DNA from: Candidatus Dependentiae bacterium | Lineage (GTDB): Bacteria; Babelota; Babeliae; Babelales; Babelaceae | Direction of reading: 5' to 3' | DNA: 50,681 nt | Assembly: GCA_013821315.1 (NCBI GenBank) | Contig: JACDHA010000009.1 | Location: 1 to 50,681, forward strand | Translations under genes and position numbers: made by a program | The notes under the pieces: model-generated | The model's input: the letters and a program-made list of their open reading frames with translations, nothing else | Told to the model about the DNA's origin: nothing | Database searches by the model: none | Shown here: in pieces, positions 9,290 to 18,041 of the stretch | Layout of the letters: each line of letters opens with the position of its first letter | How positions within the stretch are numbered: the stretch's first letter is position 1

Positions 9290-9895
9290 CTATCTTTTTG
9301 CTGCCGTCAAAACCACGTCTGCCAGTAAAGCAGCCGATAAGTGCCATACAACATGTGGCAACGTGTATCCCTTATTACGAGCAAGATAAGCATCAGTCAG
9401 ATTTATAAGACCAGCTAAGCCAACAGGAGCTAATAGCTTGGGATTATCTTTAAAGACTTTATATTCTCTAAGCACTTTTGACAATACGAATAGAACACCT
9501 GCTTTATCTACAGATAACAACCATTGCTTTGGAATACTATGACTTAGTAGAGAAGCTAAACCGGCAGCCATCAATTCAGGTGACCGATGCTTATATCCTA
9601 CATATAGAAAGCCCACATTAGAAATAGCACACCAAAACTCTGCTACGTAGGGACTTACTTTATACCAATTTTCACGTTGACTAGCCGGACTCGTTAACTG
9701 AGAAAACCAACCAGTGGTTGATTCATCTGCTGGATCTGTCCAATAACCGCTACCACGGCTAAAAAGATGTTTTTTCTCTACATTAACTGGCTTTGAAACG
9801 CTTTCTTGTTTACCACTGCTCAATGAGCCGCCAGAGAATATAGTGCCATTTTGTAAGCATACAAAGAGCAGTAAAAATACATATTTTTTTACCAT
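9290..9895 (-). CDS. Compact alkaline-ceramidase-like membrane hydrolase (CREST superfamily)
   Basis: 201 aa with a signal peptide (1-21), a soluble linker and about five hydrophobic segments. Seen: SPYVAEFWxxISN (E86), close to the ceramidase signature. S115, H119 and D130 have exactly the S-x3-H-x10-D spacing of the catalytic zinc site of alkaline ceramidases (human ACER3 S77, H81, D92). An HVVWH pair (H181, H185) corresponds to ACER3 H217/H221. Odd: the distance from D to the first His is 51 residues against about 125 in ACER3, so central helices are missing. Only E22 and E33 of the N-terminal calcium-site residues have counterparts (E75, E86). Ceramide amide hydrolysis is inferred; the substrate could be another lipid. 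It starts 14 bp after the helicase gene and is probably cotranscribed. Confidence 0.62.
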   Translation of the reverse strand: MVKKYVFLLLFVCLQNGTIFSGGSLSSGKQESVSKPVNVEKKHLFSRGSGYWTDPADESTTGWFSQLTSPASQRENWYKVSPYVAEFWCAISNVGFLYVGYKHRSPELMAAGLASLLSHSIPKQWLLSVDKAGVLFVLSKVLREYKVFKDNPKLLAPVGLAGLINLTDAYLARNKGYTLPHVVWHLSAALLADVVLTAAKR

Positions 9896-9909
9896 AATTA
9901 TCCTTTCTA

Positions 9910-11181
9910 TTACTCAATAAAAGTAAGCGCTTGACCTATTTTGCTTGCTCGTCCGGTTCTGCCTATTCTGTGAATATAATCTTCATAGGTTTGCGGTAAA
10001 TCATAATTAATCACATGTGATACATCATCAATATCTATACCACGTGCAACGACATCAGTTGCCAACAAAATTTTAACAGCATCAGCTTTAAACATATCTA
10101 AAGCTTTTTTTCTTTGAGTTTGCGTTTTGTCACCATGAATAGCCGCAGCTTCAAATCCACGCTCTTTTAATGCTTTTGCGAGTTTATCAGTTGCTCTTTT
10201 TGTACGTGAAAATATAATTACTCGTGTAAAAGCAGGTTTAATAAGAAGATCATGCAATACTTCAATTTTATTTTTTTCTGCTACTTTTACTACATCTTGG
10301 TTTACATTTTCAGATGATTGTCTGGTTTTCACACTTATAGAAACTGGGTTATGTAAAAAGCCGTCCATTACTTGTGCAATAGCGGGAGAGATAGTTGCAG
10401 AGAAAAACAATGAATGTCTTTTTTCTGGTAGTTTACCAATAATATATTTAATATCATTAATAAAACCCATATCAAGCATAGTATCAACTTCATCTAACAC
10501 AATAGCGTCATATTTACGAAAGTGTAAACTCGCATTTTGTTCTAAATCAAGTAATCTACCCGGAGTCCCTATAATAAATGCTGGTTCTTTTTTAAGCTGC
10601 TGCATTTGCAACTTTAAGCTTAAACCACCAATACAAAGCACTGAGCCTAATCCTGTTTTAGCTTTAAAAAAATCAAGTTCACTCTGAATTTGAGCTGCTA
10701 GTTCACGTGTAGGAGTAACTATAAGTACTCTATTTATTTTTTTAGTAAGCACATTATGCACTAAGGGTATCAAGAAAGCTGCAGTTTTACCTGTACCGGT
10801 ATTTGCAGTAGCAATAACATCTTTGCCTTGTAACAATAACGGTATAGCTTGATCTTGTATAGGTGTAGGAGTAACGTACCCACGCGCACTAATATTTGCT
10901 TTAATTTGATCATCAATTAAAAAATCTACAAAGTTATGTTTTGGCGTATAAACTGCCGCTACAGATTGCTCTTCAACTTTTTTTATAAATAATAAAGGGT
11001 TATAACTTTTAACTGCTTTTCTTGACTGAGCAGGTTTTGGATTACGGTTAAAGCCTTGTGAGCTACCTGTTTTAGGTTTGCCGCTTGGTGTACCATAAGA
11101 CTTAGTGCCGCTTTTACCTGTAGCAGGCATAAAGCTGTCTTTTTTTTCTGATCGACGTTTTTCGTTGCTGTATTTTGACAT
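9910..11181 (-). CDS. DEAD-box ATP-dependent RNA helicase (RhlE-like)
   Basis: 423 aa. A basic, low-complexity N-terminal tail (1-60) is followed by the helicase core: Q motif PTPIQDQ, motif I ATANTGTGKT (124-133), PTRELAAQ, TPGRLLDL, motif II, SAT, IIFSRTKRA, ATDVVARGID and HRIGRTGR. Motif II reads DEVD (230-233) where DEAD is usual; the alanine is not catalytic, so activity is expected. It ends soon after motif VI without the RNA-binding C-terminal tail of many RhlE/CsdA proteins. Likely role in rRNA or mRNA remodelling. First gene of a two-gene unit with the ceramidase-like gene. Confidence 0.93.
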   Translation of the reverse strand: MSKYSNEKRRSEKKDSFMPATGKSGTKSYGTPSGKPKTGSSQGFNRNPKPAQSRKAVKSYNPLLFIKKVEEQSVAAVYTPKHNFVDFLIDDQIKANISARGYVTPTPIQDQAIPLLLQGKDVIATANTGTGKTAAFLIPLVHNVLTKKINRVLIVTPTRELAAQIQSELDFFKAKTGLGSVLCIGGLSLKLQMQQLKKEPAFIIGTPGRLLDLEQNASLHFRKYDAIVLDEVDTMLDMGFINDIKYIIGKLPEKRHSLFFSATISPAIAQVMDGFLHNPVSISVKTRQSSENVNQDVVKVAEKNKIEVLHDLLIKPAFTRVIIFSRTKRATDKLAKALKERGFEAAAIHGDKTQTQRKKALDMFKADAVKILLATDVVARGIDIDDVSHVINYDLPQTYEDYIHRIGRTGRASKIGQALTFIE

Positions 11182-11359
11182 AAATTCCTAAAATTAATGT
11201 TTCTTTTTGTTATTATTATTCTAAGTATACAGTAAAAATATACTTTTGTCTTTTTTTATATATGTATATTATAAATATATTTTAGTTTTTTAATAACACC
11301 AGCACCACAAGAGTAGATTCTATTTGATAATTTTATAATTACGAGCAAAATTAAAGCAA

Positions 11360-12139
11360 TTACTTTACACTAAAATTAAAATAACTAGTATTGTTACCAG
11401 CGGAAAAAGGCTCATTGTTCAAAGTAAAATGCCACCATTCTTTGGCGTAACCTTTAAATCCCTGCTTTTCCATACTAGTTTTTAAATATCTTCTTGATTT
11501 TCTATACTTTTCTTCTACAAGTGTACTTTCACCATGAGAAGCCTCATCAAACAAATCAAAAGACGAACCCATATCAACAGTACCATCATCAAGAAAAGTA
11601 ATAGTATACCCATCTAAAAGTTTAAGTTTTGTGGGTTTAATAGCATGAAGATGTTGACCTGTTTTGATAAGAGTAACATCAACAGTACTACCTCTACTGT
11701 GACCTGAACGTTGTGCAACATAACCAAGTTTAAGTATATCTGCTTTCTTTACACGTGGATAATACTCACTTTTTTTGGTATCATCTTGAGTATCTTTAGA
11801 CCAACGCACAAAACTGTCAACTGCTTGTTGTGGTCGATAGGCATCGTAGACAACTACACTATAGCCATTTTTCTTGACCTCTGCTTGCACTCTTTTTAAT
11901 GCTTGAGCTGCTGATAGTGTAAGTATAACAATCGGTTTTTTATACCCTTCAATAGATCTGCCCATAAAGTTATTGCTGCTTGCGTAACGTAAAGAAACAT
12001 AAATAGATGGGTCTATTTCATGTAAATACACAAAACCTTTAGACCTTGCTTCTTGTGTAAGCGCTAAACAAAAGTGATGATTAATAAAAATGCTAATTAT
12101 AATACTAGCTCGTAAACTTTTTTGTTTAGATAAGTACAT
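11360..12139 (-). CDS. D-alanyl-D-alanine dipeptidase, VanX/DdpX family (M15D)
   Basis: Zinc dipeptidase cleaving D-Ala-D-Ala. 259 aa with an N-terminal signal peptide (about 1-26). The M15D motifs are present: YDAYRP, the zinc-binding SGHSRGSTVDV (near 147-156) and the catalytic EWWHF (near 232-236). Export suggests periplasmic recycling or scavenging of the peptide from peptidoglycan, not vancomycin resistance; no vanH, vanA or vanRS genes are nearby. It stands alone between the helicase operon and an AAA ATPase. Confidence 0.88.
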   Translation of the reverse strand: MYLSKQKSLRASIIISIFINHHFCLALTQEARSKGFVYLHEIDPSIYVSLRYASSNNFMGRSIEGYKKPIVILTLSAAQALKRVQAEVKKNGYSVVVYDAYRPQQAVDSFVRWSKDTQDDTKKSEYYPRVKKADILKLGYVAQRSGHSRGSTVDVTLIKTGQHLHAIKPTKLKLLDGYTITFLDDGTVDMGSSFDLFDEASHGESTLVEEKYRKSRRYLKTSMEKQGFKGYAKEWWHFTLNNEPFSAGNNTSYFNFSVK

Positions 12140-12209
12140 AAACCCCTTTATATAGCTTTTCTTAAGCTCTTTAGTAATTAACTACGATTATTGCATATAA
12201 CATACAACA

Positions 12210-13391
12210 TCATTCATATAAATTACTAATAATAGTATTAGCTGATTTCCAACTAAGTACTGTTGCATAGTTTCTCTTTTGATTTTCTAATCCTCCATAC
12301 ACTACAAAACCATTCGGTTGTTCTGCTTCGCTTAATCTATACCAATACTGTAACGCCGTAAAATAATCAGAAGATACTGTTTTACCTGCCTTTATTTCAA
12401 CTGGAATAAGCTGTATACCTTTTTCAATAATACAATCTACTTCATGGCCATGGCTGTCTCTCCAAAAGTAAAGATTGGGCAAACGGGCTCTATTGTAATA
12501 TTGCTTTTGTAGCTCAGAAATAATAAGGCATTCTACTAAACTCCCTTTTAAATAATGAGTATATACTTGATCCGGAGAATCAATACCCAATAACGAACAG
12601 GCAAGACCTGTGTCATAAAAGTAAAGTTTTGGAGTTTTCACTAATCTTTTATTGAAATTTTTGTAATGTGGCTGTAACAAAAAAACAATATAACTTGATT
12701 GTAATAAAGAAATCCAATGCTGAGCAGTGCGTAAAGGTATACCGCAATCATTTGCAAGCGATGATAGATTAAGCAGTTGACCTATCCGCCCTGCACATAA
12801 TTTTAAAAAAAGTTGAAAAATAGTTAAATCTTGAACATGAGCTACCTGCCGAACATCCCGCTCTATATAGGTAAGGGTATAGCTAGGATACCATACAAAA
12901 GGCTTTATATTTTCATCATAGAGGCGAGGATACGCACCCCTATAGACAAGCTCTTCTACAGTTAATGGTAAAAGAGAGTTTTCTTGTAACTCTGAAATAG
13001 AAAGAGGCAAAAGTGTTAGAATTGCAATTCTTCCTGCCAGAGTTTGAGTAACTGCTTGATTAACTAAAAAATTTTGCGATCCTGTTAATATAAAATAGCC
13101 ATAGACTTTTTCACTATCAACATATGTTTGAATATAAGAAAGAATACTCGGGACATTCTGAATTTCGTCTAAAATAATACCGTGCGGATTACGATAGCGC
13201 TCAAGAAAACTACGGGGATCTTCCATAACTTGAGCACGTACATCTAAATCTTCCAAGGATATATACACATGCTTATCAAATGCTATTTTTGAAAGAGTAG
13301 TCTTACCTGATTGGCGTGGGCCTAAAAGCGCTATAACTGGTAGTTGTAAAGCTATTTCCTTTAACGTTGATAACAGCTCGCGATGTATCAT
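12210..13391 (-). CDS. AAA ATPase with C-terminal DUF4143
   Basis: 393 aa, full length for the AAA_14/DUF4143 family. Walker A is GPRQSGKTT (25-33), Walker B IILDEIQNV, and a sensor-like TGSQNF follows. The C-terminal half contains the DUF4143 nuclease-like core with EVDCIIE and VEIKAGK. The molecular role of the family is unknown; such genes are common and mobile in host-associated bacteria. No toxin/antitoxin partner or transposase is adjacent. Confidence 0.9.
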   Translation of the reverse strand: MIHRELLSTLKEIALQLPVIALLGPRQSGKTTLSKIAFDKHVYISLEDLDVRAQVMEDPRSFLERYRNPHGIILDEIQNVPSILSYIQTYVDSEKVYGYFILTGSQNFLVNQAVTQTLAGRIAILTLLPLSISELQENSLLPLTVEELVYRGAYPRLYDENIKPFVWYPSYTLTYIERDVRQVAHVQDLTIFQLFLKLCAGRIGQLLNLSSLANDCGIPLRTAQHWISLLQSSYIVFLLQPHYKNFNKRLVKTPKLYFYDTGLACSLLGIDSPDQVYTHYLKGSLVECLIISELQKQYYNRARLPNLYFWRDSHGHEVDCIIEKGIQLIPVEIKAGKTVSSDYFTALQYWYRLSEAEQPNGFVVYGGLENQKRNYATVLSWKSANTIISNLYE

Positions 13392-13663
13392 ATAAAACCC
13401 CTATTTAAAAATATTATTAATACTTTTGTACATATTTTACAATTTATGTAAAAATTGCACAAGCATAGTGTAAAAAGCAATTTATCTCTTTCCCAAAACA
13501 ACACCTATGAAATTATCAATAGTCAAATTTTTACTTAAAATTTAACCTAAAAAAATTGTAGCAATATATGCTTTAGGCCTAGTTACCTAAAATGAAATAT
13601 TAGTATCTGTTAGCGAAGGACAGCAAATTAGCCATAGGCGATGAGGACGAATAGTCTAAATTA
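13392..13663. other. AT-rich intergenic stretch upstream of the GntR gene
   Basis: Between the divergent AAA/DUF4143 and GntR genes. Apart from the operator/promoter region annotated separately (13664-13707), I see no ORF, RNA fold or repeat here. 13600-13650 is a less AT-rich patch without a recognisable signal. Confidence 0.5.
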
Positions 13664-13707
13664 TTATTTTGTCGACAAAATAAAATATTGTCGATATAAT
13701 TATACTA
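13664..13707 (+). promoter_or_regulatory. GntR-type operators overlapping a sigma70 promoter
   Basis: A perfect 20-bp palindrome (13664-13683) is centred on TTTTGTCGACAAAA. A second imperfect TTGTCGATA site is centred 19 bp downstream (about 13692). The core TTGTCGACAA fits the GT(n)AC pattern of FadR/VanR-type GntR operators. The promoter is -35 TCGACA (13672-13677), a 17-bp spacer and -10 TATAAT (13695-13700), so the first site covers the -35 and the second touches the -10. This layout predicts autorepression of the GntR-ABC operon. Confidence 0.8.
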
Positions 13708-13735
13708 TAAGTTAAAAATTTACTTGGAGTTAATT

Positions 13736-14422
13736 ATGGCGAAAAAGATACAATTTGTTTCCGACAGCACACTTTCACAGCAATGTTATGAGCACATTCA
13801 AAACGAAATAATAGAAGGCATTTTAACACCTGGTCAAAAGCTTAAAGTGGTTCCTATCGCACAGCGCTTTAATATTGGCCAAAGTCCTGTAAGAGAAGCT
13901 TTATCTAGATTGACGGCAGTTGGACTAGTAGATATTGAAGAGAATAAAGGCTTTAGAGTAGCGACTATATCAGAAGCTGATATAAGGGACACTTATAGGA
14001 CCTTTACCCAAATTGAAAATTTAGCTTTAGAGCAAGCAATAGAAAAAGGTGATGTTTCTTGGGAAGCTTCCATAGTCGCCGAGCTTCATAAATTGGGATT
14101 AATCGAAAACAAAAGTTATTTTGATTCTTACGCTGAGTGGGTCCAACAGAATTATAATTTTCATGTAGCTTTGATCCGTGGGTGTAATTCTCCAACGCTC
14201 CTTGAAATTCGTCGTACTCTTTATATGAAATTTGATCGCTATTGTCGCATGTCTTATCAAATCAGTAAACGTGCATTGTCTTTAAATTACAAAGAACATA
14301 AAAAGCTAGCTGAAGCTACTCTTAAGAGAGATACCAAAACCGCACAAGCTTTAATGACTTATCACATTAATGGCATGATTGAAGATGTAATTAAAAAATT
14401 TAAAGAAAATAAACTTATTTAG
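13736..14422 (+). CDS. GntR-family transcriptional regulator with FCD domain
   Basis: 228 aa. N-terminal winged helix (about 12-75) with the GntR recognition block QSPVREALSRL, then an all-helical FCD effector domain with histidines in NFHVAL, KEHKKLAEA and TYHINGM that match the family's metal/ligand pocket. ATG 13736 is chosen because GGAG lies six bases upstream; the upstream TTG at 13724 is part of that Shine-Dalgarno. It ends 8 bp before an ABC exporter gene, so it probably controls that exporter in response to a small organic acid or similar ligand (inference). Confidence 0.92.
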   Translation: MAKKIQFVSDSTLSQQCYEHIQNEIIEGILTPGQKLKVVPIAQRFNIGQSPVREALSRLTAVGLVDIEENKGFRVATISEADIRDTYRTFTQIENLALEQAIEKGDVSWEASIVAELHKLGLIENKSYFDSYAEWVQQNYNFHVALIRGCNSPTLLEIRRTLYMKFDRYCRMSYQISKRALSLNYKEHKKLAEATLKRDTKTAQALMTYHINGMIEDVIKKFKENKLI

Positions 14423-14430
14423 GAACAGCT

Positions 14431-16191
14431 ATGAATGCTACTAATGCTTTAATTAAGTTAGTAAAATATGCAGCACCGAGTACAAAAGCCATAGTTTTTG
14501 CCTCATTATGCTCAGTGCTTAACAAGATCTGTGATATTGTGCCTGAAATACTGATTGGTATTTCCATAGACGTAATTGTCAATCAACAACACTCAATTGT
14601 AGCAAAGCTAGGCATTGCAAATCCCTTTCATCAATTGTATTTAGTTGGCTTTCTTACTGCATTATTGTGGATTTTAGAATCTATTTTTGAATATGCTTAT
14701 TCCATTACTTGGCGAAATTTGGCACAAGAGATTCAGCATACACTTCGTTTAAAGACTTACGAAAAAATTCAAAATTTAGATCTAGAATATTTTGAAAATA
14801 AGACAACTGGTAGTCTACTAAATACACTTCAAGATGATATAAACCAATTAGAGGGATTTTTAAGCCAGGGCCCCAATGAAATAATACAACTGACTGTTAA
14901 CATTATTGTTATGGGATTACTCTTTTTTTATCTATCGCCAACGTTAGCACTAGTGACACTGCTACCCGTGCCTTTTGTTATTGGTATCGCCTATTACTTC
15001 CAACATAAGTTAGCAAACTTATATGAAGCTGTACGTCAAACTTCCAGTAATTTAACAAGCCATATCGCTTCCCGATTACAAGGTATTGCTACCATTAAAT
15101 CTTATACAACTGAGAAGTATGAACTTGAGCGTTTACAAAAGCAGAGCAATCTTTATCAAAAGGCAAACTATAATGCAAACCGTGTAACTGCACAGTATAT
15201 TCCTATAGTGCGCATGGCAATAATGGTCGGGTTTATTATGTCTCTAGTTGTTGGAGGTGTTTACGCTCTGCAAGGGAAAATACCCATAAACTGGTACGCC
15301 GCTTTAGTGTTTTTAACGCAACGTTTTTTGTGGCCATTTACGTCACTGGCAACAATCACTGATATGTATGAAAAAACAATGGCATGCGCAAAACGAATAC
15401 TCGCTATTCTTGCTAGTTCGCCTGCAATTATTGATGGTAATTCTAAAAGCGATATACAGAGCATAAAAGGCCAAATCTATTTTAAAGACGTTTCTTTTTC
15501 TTATTCTAATGGCCTGAAAGTTCTTAATAAATTGAACTTCGAAGTCCCTGCACGTAAGATCGTTGCATTTGTTGGCCAGACTGGTTCGGGCAAAAGTACG
15601 ATTATTAAGCTATTATTACGTTTTTATGATGCCAGTAGCGGTTCAATTTCAATTGATAATCACGCTATAAGAGATATAAAACTTACCGATTTACGTAAGT
15701 CATTAGCACTTGTAAGCCAAGATGTTTACCTAGTTGAAGGCACCATAGCCGAGAATATAGCATATGGCACTTTTCATGCATCACGTAACGACATTATAAA
15801 AGCAGCCACAATGGCACAAGCGCATGATTTTATAATGGCACTACCACGTGGATATGATACAAAAATACAGGAGCATGGTAAGAATTTGTCTGGTGGCCAA
15901 CGTCAACGCATCTCAATTGCCCGGGCAATAATTAAAAAGGCCCCTATTATAATTTTTGATGAAGCAACATCCGCTATCGATAATGAAACCGAAAGTATGA
16001 TTCAACGGTCAATAGTGCAACTTTCGGCAAATCATACAATTATTATAATAGCACACAGACTTTCAACAGTGCGTAATGCTGATACTATCTTTGTTTTAGA
16101 CAAAGGTTCTATTATTCAATCAGGTAATCATGAAGAACTTTTAAAAAAACAAGGTGTATATGCAAATTTATGGAATGGGCAGTTAAGTTAA
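14431..16191 (+). CDS. ABC exporter, fused permease-ATPase half-transporter (MsbA/MDR type)
   Basis: 586 aa. N-terminal type-1 exporter membrane domain with about six helices (1-320), then a nucleotide-binding domain: Walker A GQTGSGKST (about 382-390), Q-loop SLALVSQD, signature LSGGQRQR (about 487), Walker B IIIFDEATS and H-loop AHRLST. All catalytic residues are intact, so a homodimeric exporter is expected. Substrate unknown: lipid, drug or peptide. Cotranscribed with the GntR regulator. Confidence 0.93.
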   Translation: MNATNALIKLVKYAAPSTKAIVFASLCSVLNKICDIVPEILIGISIDVIVNQQHSIVAKLGIANPFHQLYLVGFLTALLWILESIFEYAYSITWRNLAQEIQHTLRLKTYEKIQNLDLEYFENKTTGSLLNTLQDDINQLEGFLSQGPNEIIQLTVNIIVMGLLFFYLSPTLALVTLLPVPFVIGIAYYFQHKLANLYEAVRQTSSNLTSHIASRLQGIATIKSYTTEKYELERLQKQSNLYQKANYNANRVTAQYIPIVRMAIMVGFIMSLVVGGVYALQGKIPINWYAALVFLTQRFLWPFTSLATITDMYEKTMACAKRILAILASSPAIIDGNSKSDIQSIKGQIYFKDVSFSYSNGLKVLNKLNFEVPARKIVAFVGQTGSGKSTIIKLLLRFYDASSGSISIDNHAIRDIKLTDLRKSLALVSQDVYLVEGTIAENIAYGTFHASRNDIIKAATMAQAHDFIMALPRGYDTKIQEHGKNLSGGQRQRISIARAIIKKAPIIIFDEATSAIDNETESMIQRSIVQLSANHTIIIIAHRLSTVRNADTIFVLDKGSIIQSGNHEELLKKQGVYANLWNGQLS

Positions 16192-16524
16192 CACTTTTTT
16201 AGCGCTTTGATCCTAGAAATATTTTTTTCTTATGTAATCATATCTTTTACCAATGATACGTCCCAGTAGCATAATGAATCTCCTTAAAAGTAGTTACTCT
16301 TTTTAAGAAGATTCATTATGCTTTTTTGTCTCACGTGTATATGAACTTCAACAGGATAGTATGCCGCTTACTTGCTAGCCAGTAGCAAAGGACCTTTTGT
16401 CAATTAGTTAGAATCTATTCATCTATTTTTATGAGCTCTTACAATGAGCTTTACTCCATTAGAGCGCGCAGCTGTTCCTGAGCTGTTAACTGCTTGCGCG
16501 GTGAAGGATCAGCTCATTACGGAT
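16192..16524. other. Intergenic region with two inverted repeats
   Basis: Between the convergent ABC exporter and beta-CASP genes. It holds the long hairpin at 16270-16320 (annotated separately) and, at 16465-16500, an imperfect stem with CGCGCA/TGCGCG ends that is much richer in GC than its surroundings. A 29-codon ORF (16444-16533) starts MSFTPLERAAVPELL and ends inside the 3' end of the neighbouring gene. I do not recognise it and do not call it a gene. Confidence 0.5.
16270..16327 (+). terminator. Long-stem terminator after the ABC exporter
   Basis: Arms of about 22-24 nt (CATAATGAATCT and its complement AGATTCATTATG at the ends, with one or two mismatches inside), immediately followed by C and a T6 run. 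The stem is unusually long and AT-rich for a terminator. Confidence 0.7.
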
Positions 16525-17883
16525 TTAATCTAGATCAAATGATTCTAAATACTTTGGCACGATAACAGTACCACCAAAGCGCTCTTCTATTTTATTTTTT
16601 AATGCCTCTGCAGCTGGTTTTTCTCCATGGGTAACAAATACTTTTTTAGGCCTATTTTCAAAATGCCCAACCCATTTCAAAATTTCGTCATAGTCAGCAT
16701 GAGCAGAAAGAGAGTCTAATACTCTTATGTCTGCTTGAACGGTATAGTACTCATCATCTATTTTTATTAGTTTTTCACCATTGACTAATGCATGTCCTGT
16801 TGTACCTTCTGCCTGAAACCCTACAAAAAGGACCGTGTTCTTGGCATCAGAAATAAAACGTTTGAGATGAAACAATACGCGTCCACCATCAGCCATGCCA
16901 CTTCCAGCAATAATTATTGCCGGCTGCTCAATGCGATCGATCTTCTTAGATTCTTCCGCCGTGAGCGTATACGTAGCAAGAGTAAATATATCCTTACACA
17001 AGTCAGATGATAATTCATATTCTTCTTTAAAATCACACGAGAAATTAGCAACATGGATAGCCATCGGACTATCTAAAAAAATAGGAATATCGGGAATCAT
17101 ATTCTTTTGTTTTAATTGATGAAGACAATAGAGGATCGTTTCAGTACGCCCTATAACAAAGCAAGGAATTATAATAACGCCCCCTTTTGCTATTGTTGCA
17201 TTAACAATATCACCTATAATTTTTATCGGGTCATCTTGTGGATGGAGCCTATCACCATAGGTTGATTCAATAACTAAAAAATCAGTTTGCTTAAGTGCTG
17301 GTGGTGCTTTTAGCATAAACTGTTGTGGTCGTCCAAGGTCTCCAGAAAAGGTTAGTTTTTGTTTGCCATCTGATACAATCACAAATGATGAACCAAGAAT
17401 ATGTCCTGAGCGCACTAGGGTAACTTTTAAAGAGGTACCAATATCAATAACGGTATCGTAATCAACCGGATTAAAAAATTTTAATGCGTTCTCAGCATCA
17501 CGTGCTGTATACAAGGCTACTGCTGGCGGATGATCAGGACCACCCCTTTGATTAAATTTTATTGCCCCTCTTTCCTGCAAGGACCCACTATCGACTAGCA
17601 TCAGAGAGCACAATGCATAGGTGCCTTTTGAACAATATATTTTGCCCCTAAAACCATTCTTAACTAATACCGGTATATAACCAGTATGATCTATATGAGC
17701 ATGAGTTACTATAACAGCATCAATGCTTTCCGGGTCTACAGGAAAGGGGTCAGAATTGCTCTGAGTGATTTCCTGAGATCCTTGAAACATGCCACAATCA
17801 ACTAAAATTTTTATATTTTCGTGCTCTACAAGATAGCGTGATCCTGTTACTCCTTCTACTGCACCCAAAAACGTTATTTTCAT
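16525..17883 (-). CDS. Metallo-beta-lactamase/beta-CASP ribonuclease
   Basis: 452 aa, the size of bacterial and archaeal beta-CASP RNases (YsiV/TTHA0252 type). Seen: metal-binding HAHIDH (61-66), SGDLG, ESTYGDRLH, the beta-CASP histidine region SAHADYDEI and a terminal VTHGE. An mRNA exo/endonuclease role in RNA processing is established for the family; the substrate here is not known. The start is at the canonical MKITFLGAVEGVTGS opening. Confidence 0.92.
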   Translation of the reverse strand: MKITFLGAVEGVTGSRYLVEHENIKILVDCGMFQGSQEITQSNSDPFPVDPESIDAVIVTHAHIDHTGYIPVLVKNGFRGKIYCSKGTYALCSLMLVDSGSLQERGAIKFNQRGGPDHPPAVALYTARDAENALKFFNPVDYDTVIDIGTSLKVTLVRSGHILGSSFVIVSDGKQKLTFSGDLGRPQQFMLKAPPALKQTDFLVIESTYGDRLHPQDDPIKIIGDIVNATIAKGGVIIIPCFVIGRTETILYCLHQLKQKNMIPDIPIFLDSPMAIHVANFSCDFKEEYELSSDLCKDIFTLATYTLTAEESKKIDRIEQPAIIIAGSGMADGGRVLFHLKRFISDAKNTVLFVGFQAEGTTGHALVNGEKLIKIDDEYYTVQADIRVLDSLSAHADYDEILKWVGHFENRPKKVFVTHGEKPAAEALKNKIEERFGGTVIVPKYLESFDLD

Positions 17884-18041
17884 GCTTCACCTATTTTTTT
17901 CTTGAAATATGCTCTCACTTTATAGCAAGCATAGTTAGAATGAATCTTTTATTACAACAAAAGACCCTTCAGCTTTTTGATTATTTTACCATACAGAGAG
18001 AGACAATCGCGAAAAATAAATCTTTAAGAAGCGTTCAGAGT

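Noticed and set aside
11360-12139. Vancomycin resistance gene vanX
   Set aside because: No vanRS, vanH or vanA neighbours and the protein has a signal peptide; a wall-recycling or scavenging dipeptidase is more likely.
16444-16533. Short ORF MSFTPLERAAVPELL...
   Set aside because: 29 codons, no clear ribosome binding site, overlaps the 3' end of the beta-CASP gene and matches nothing I know.
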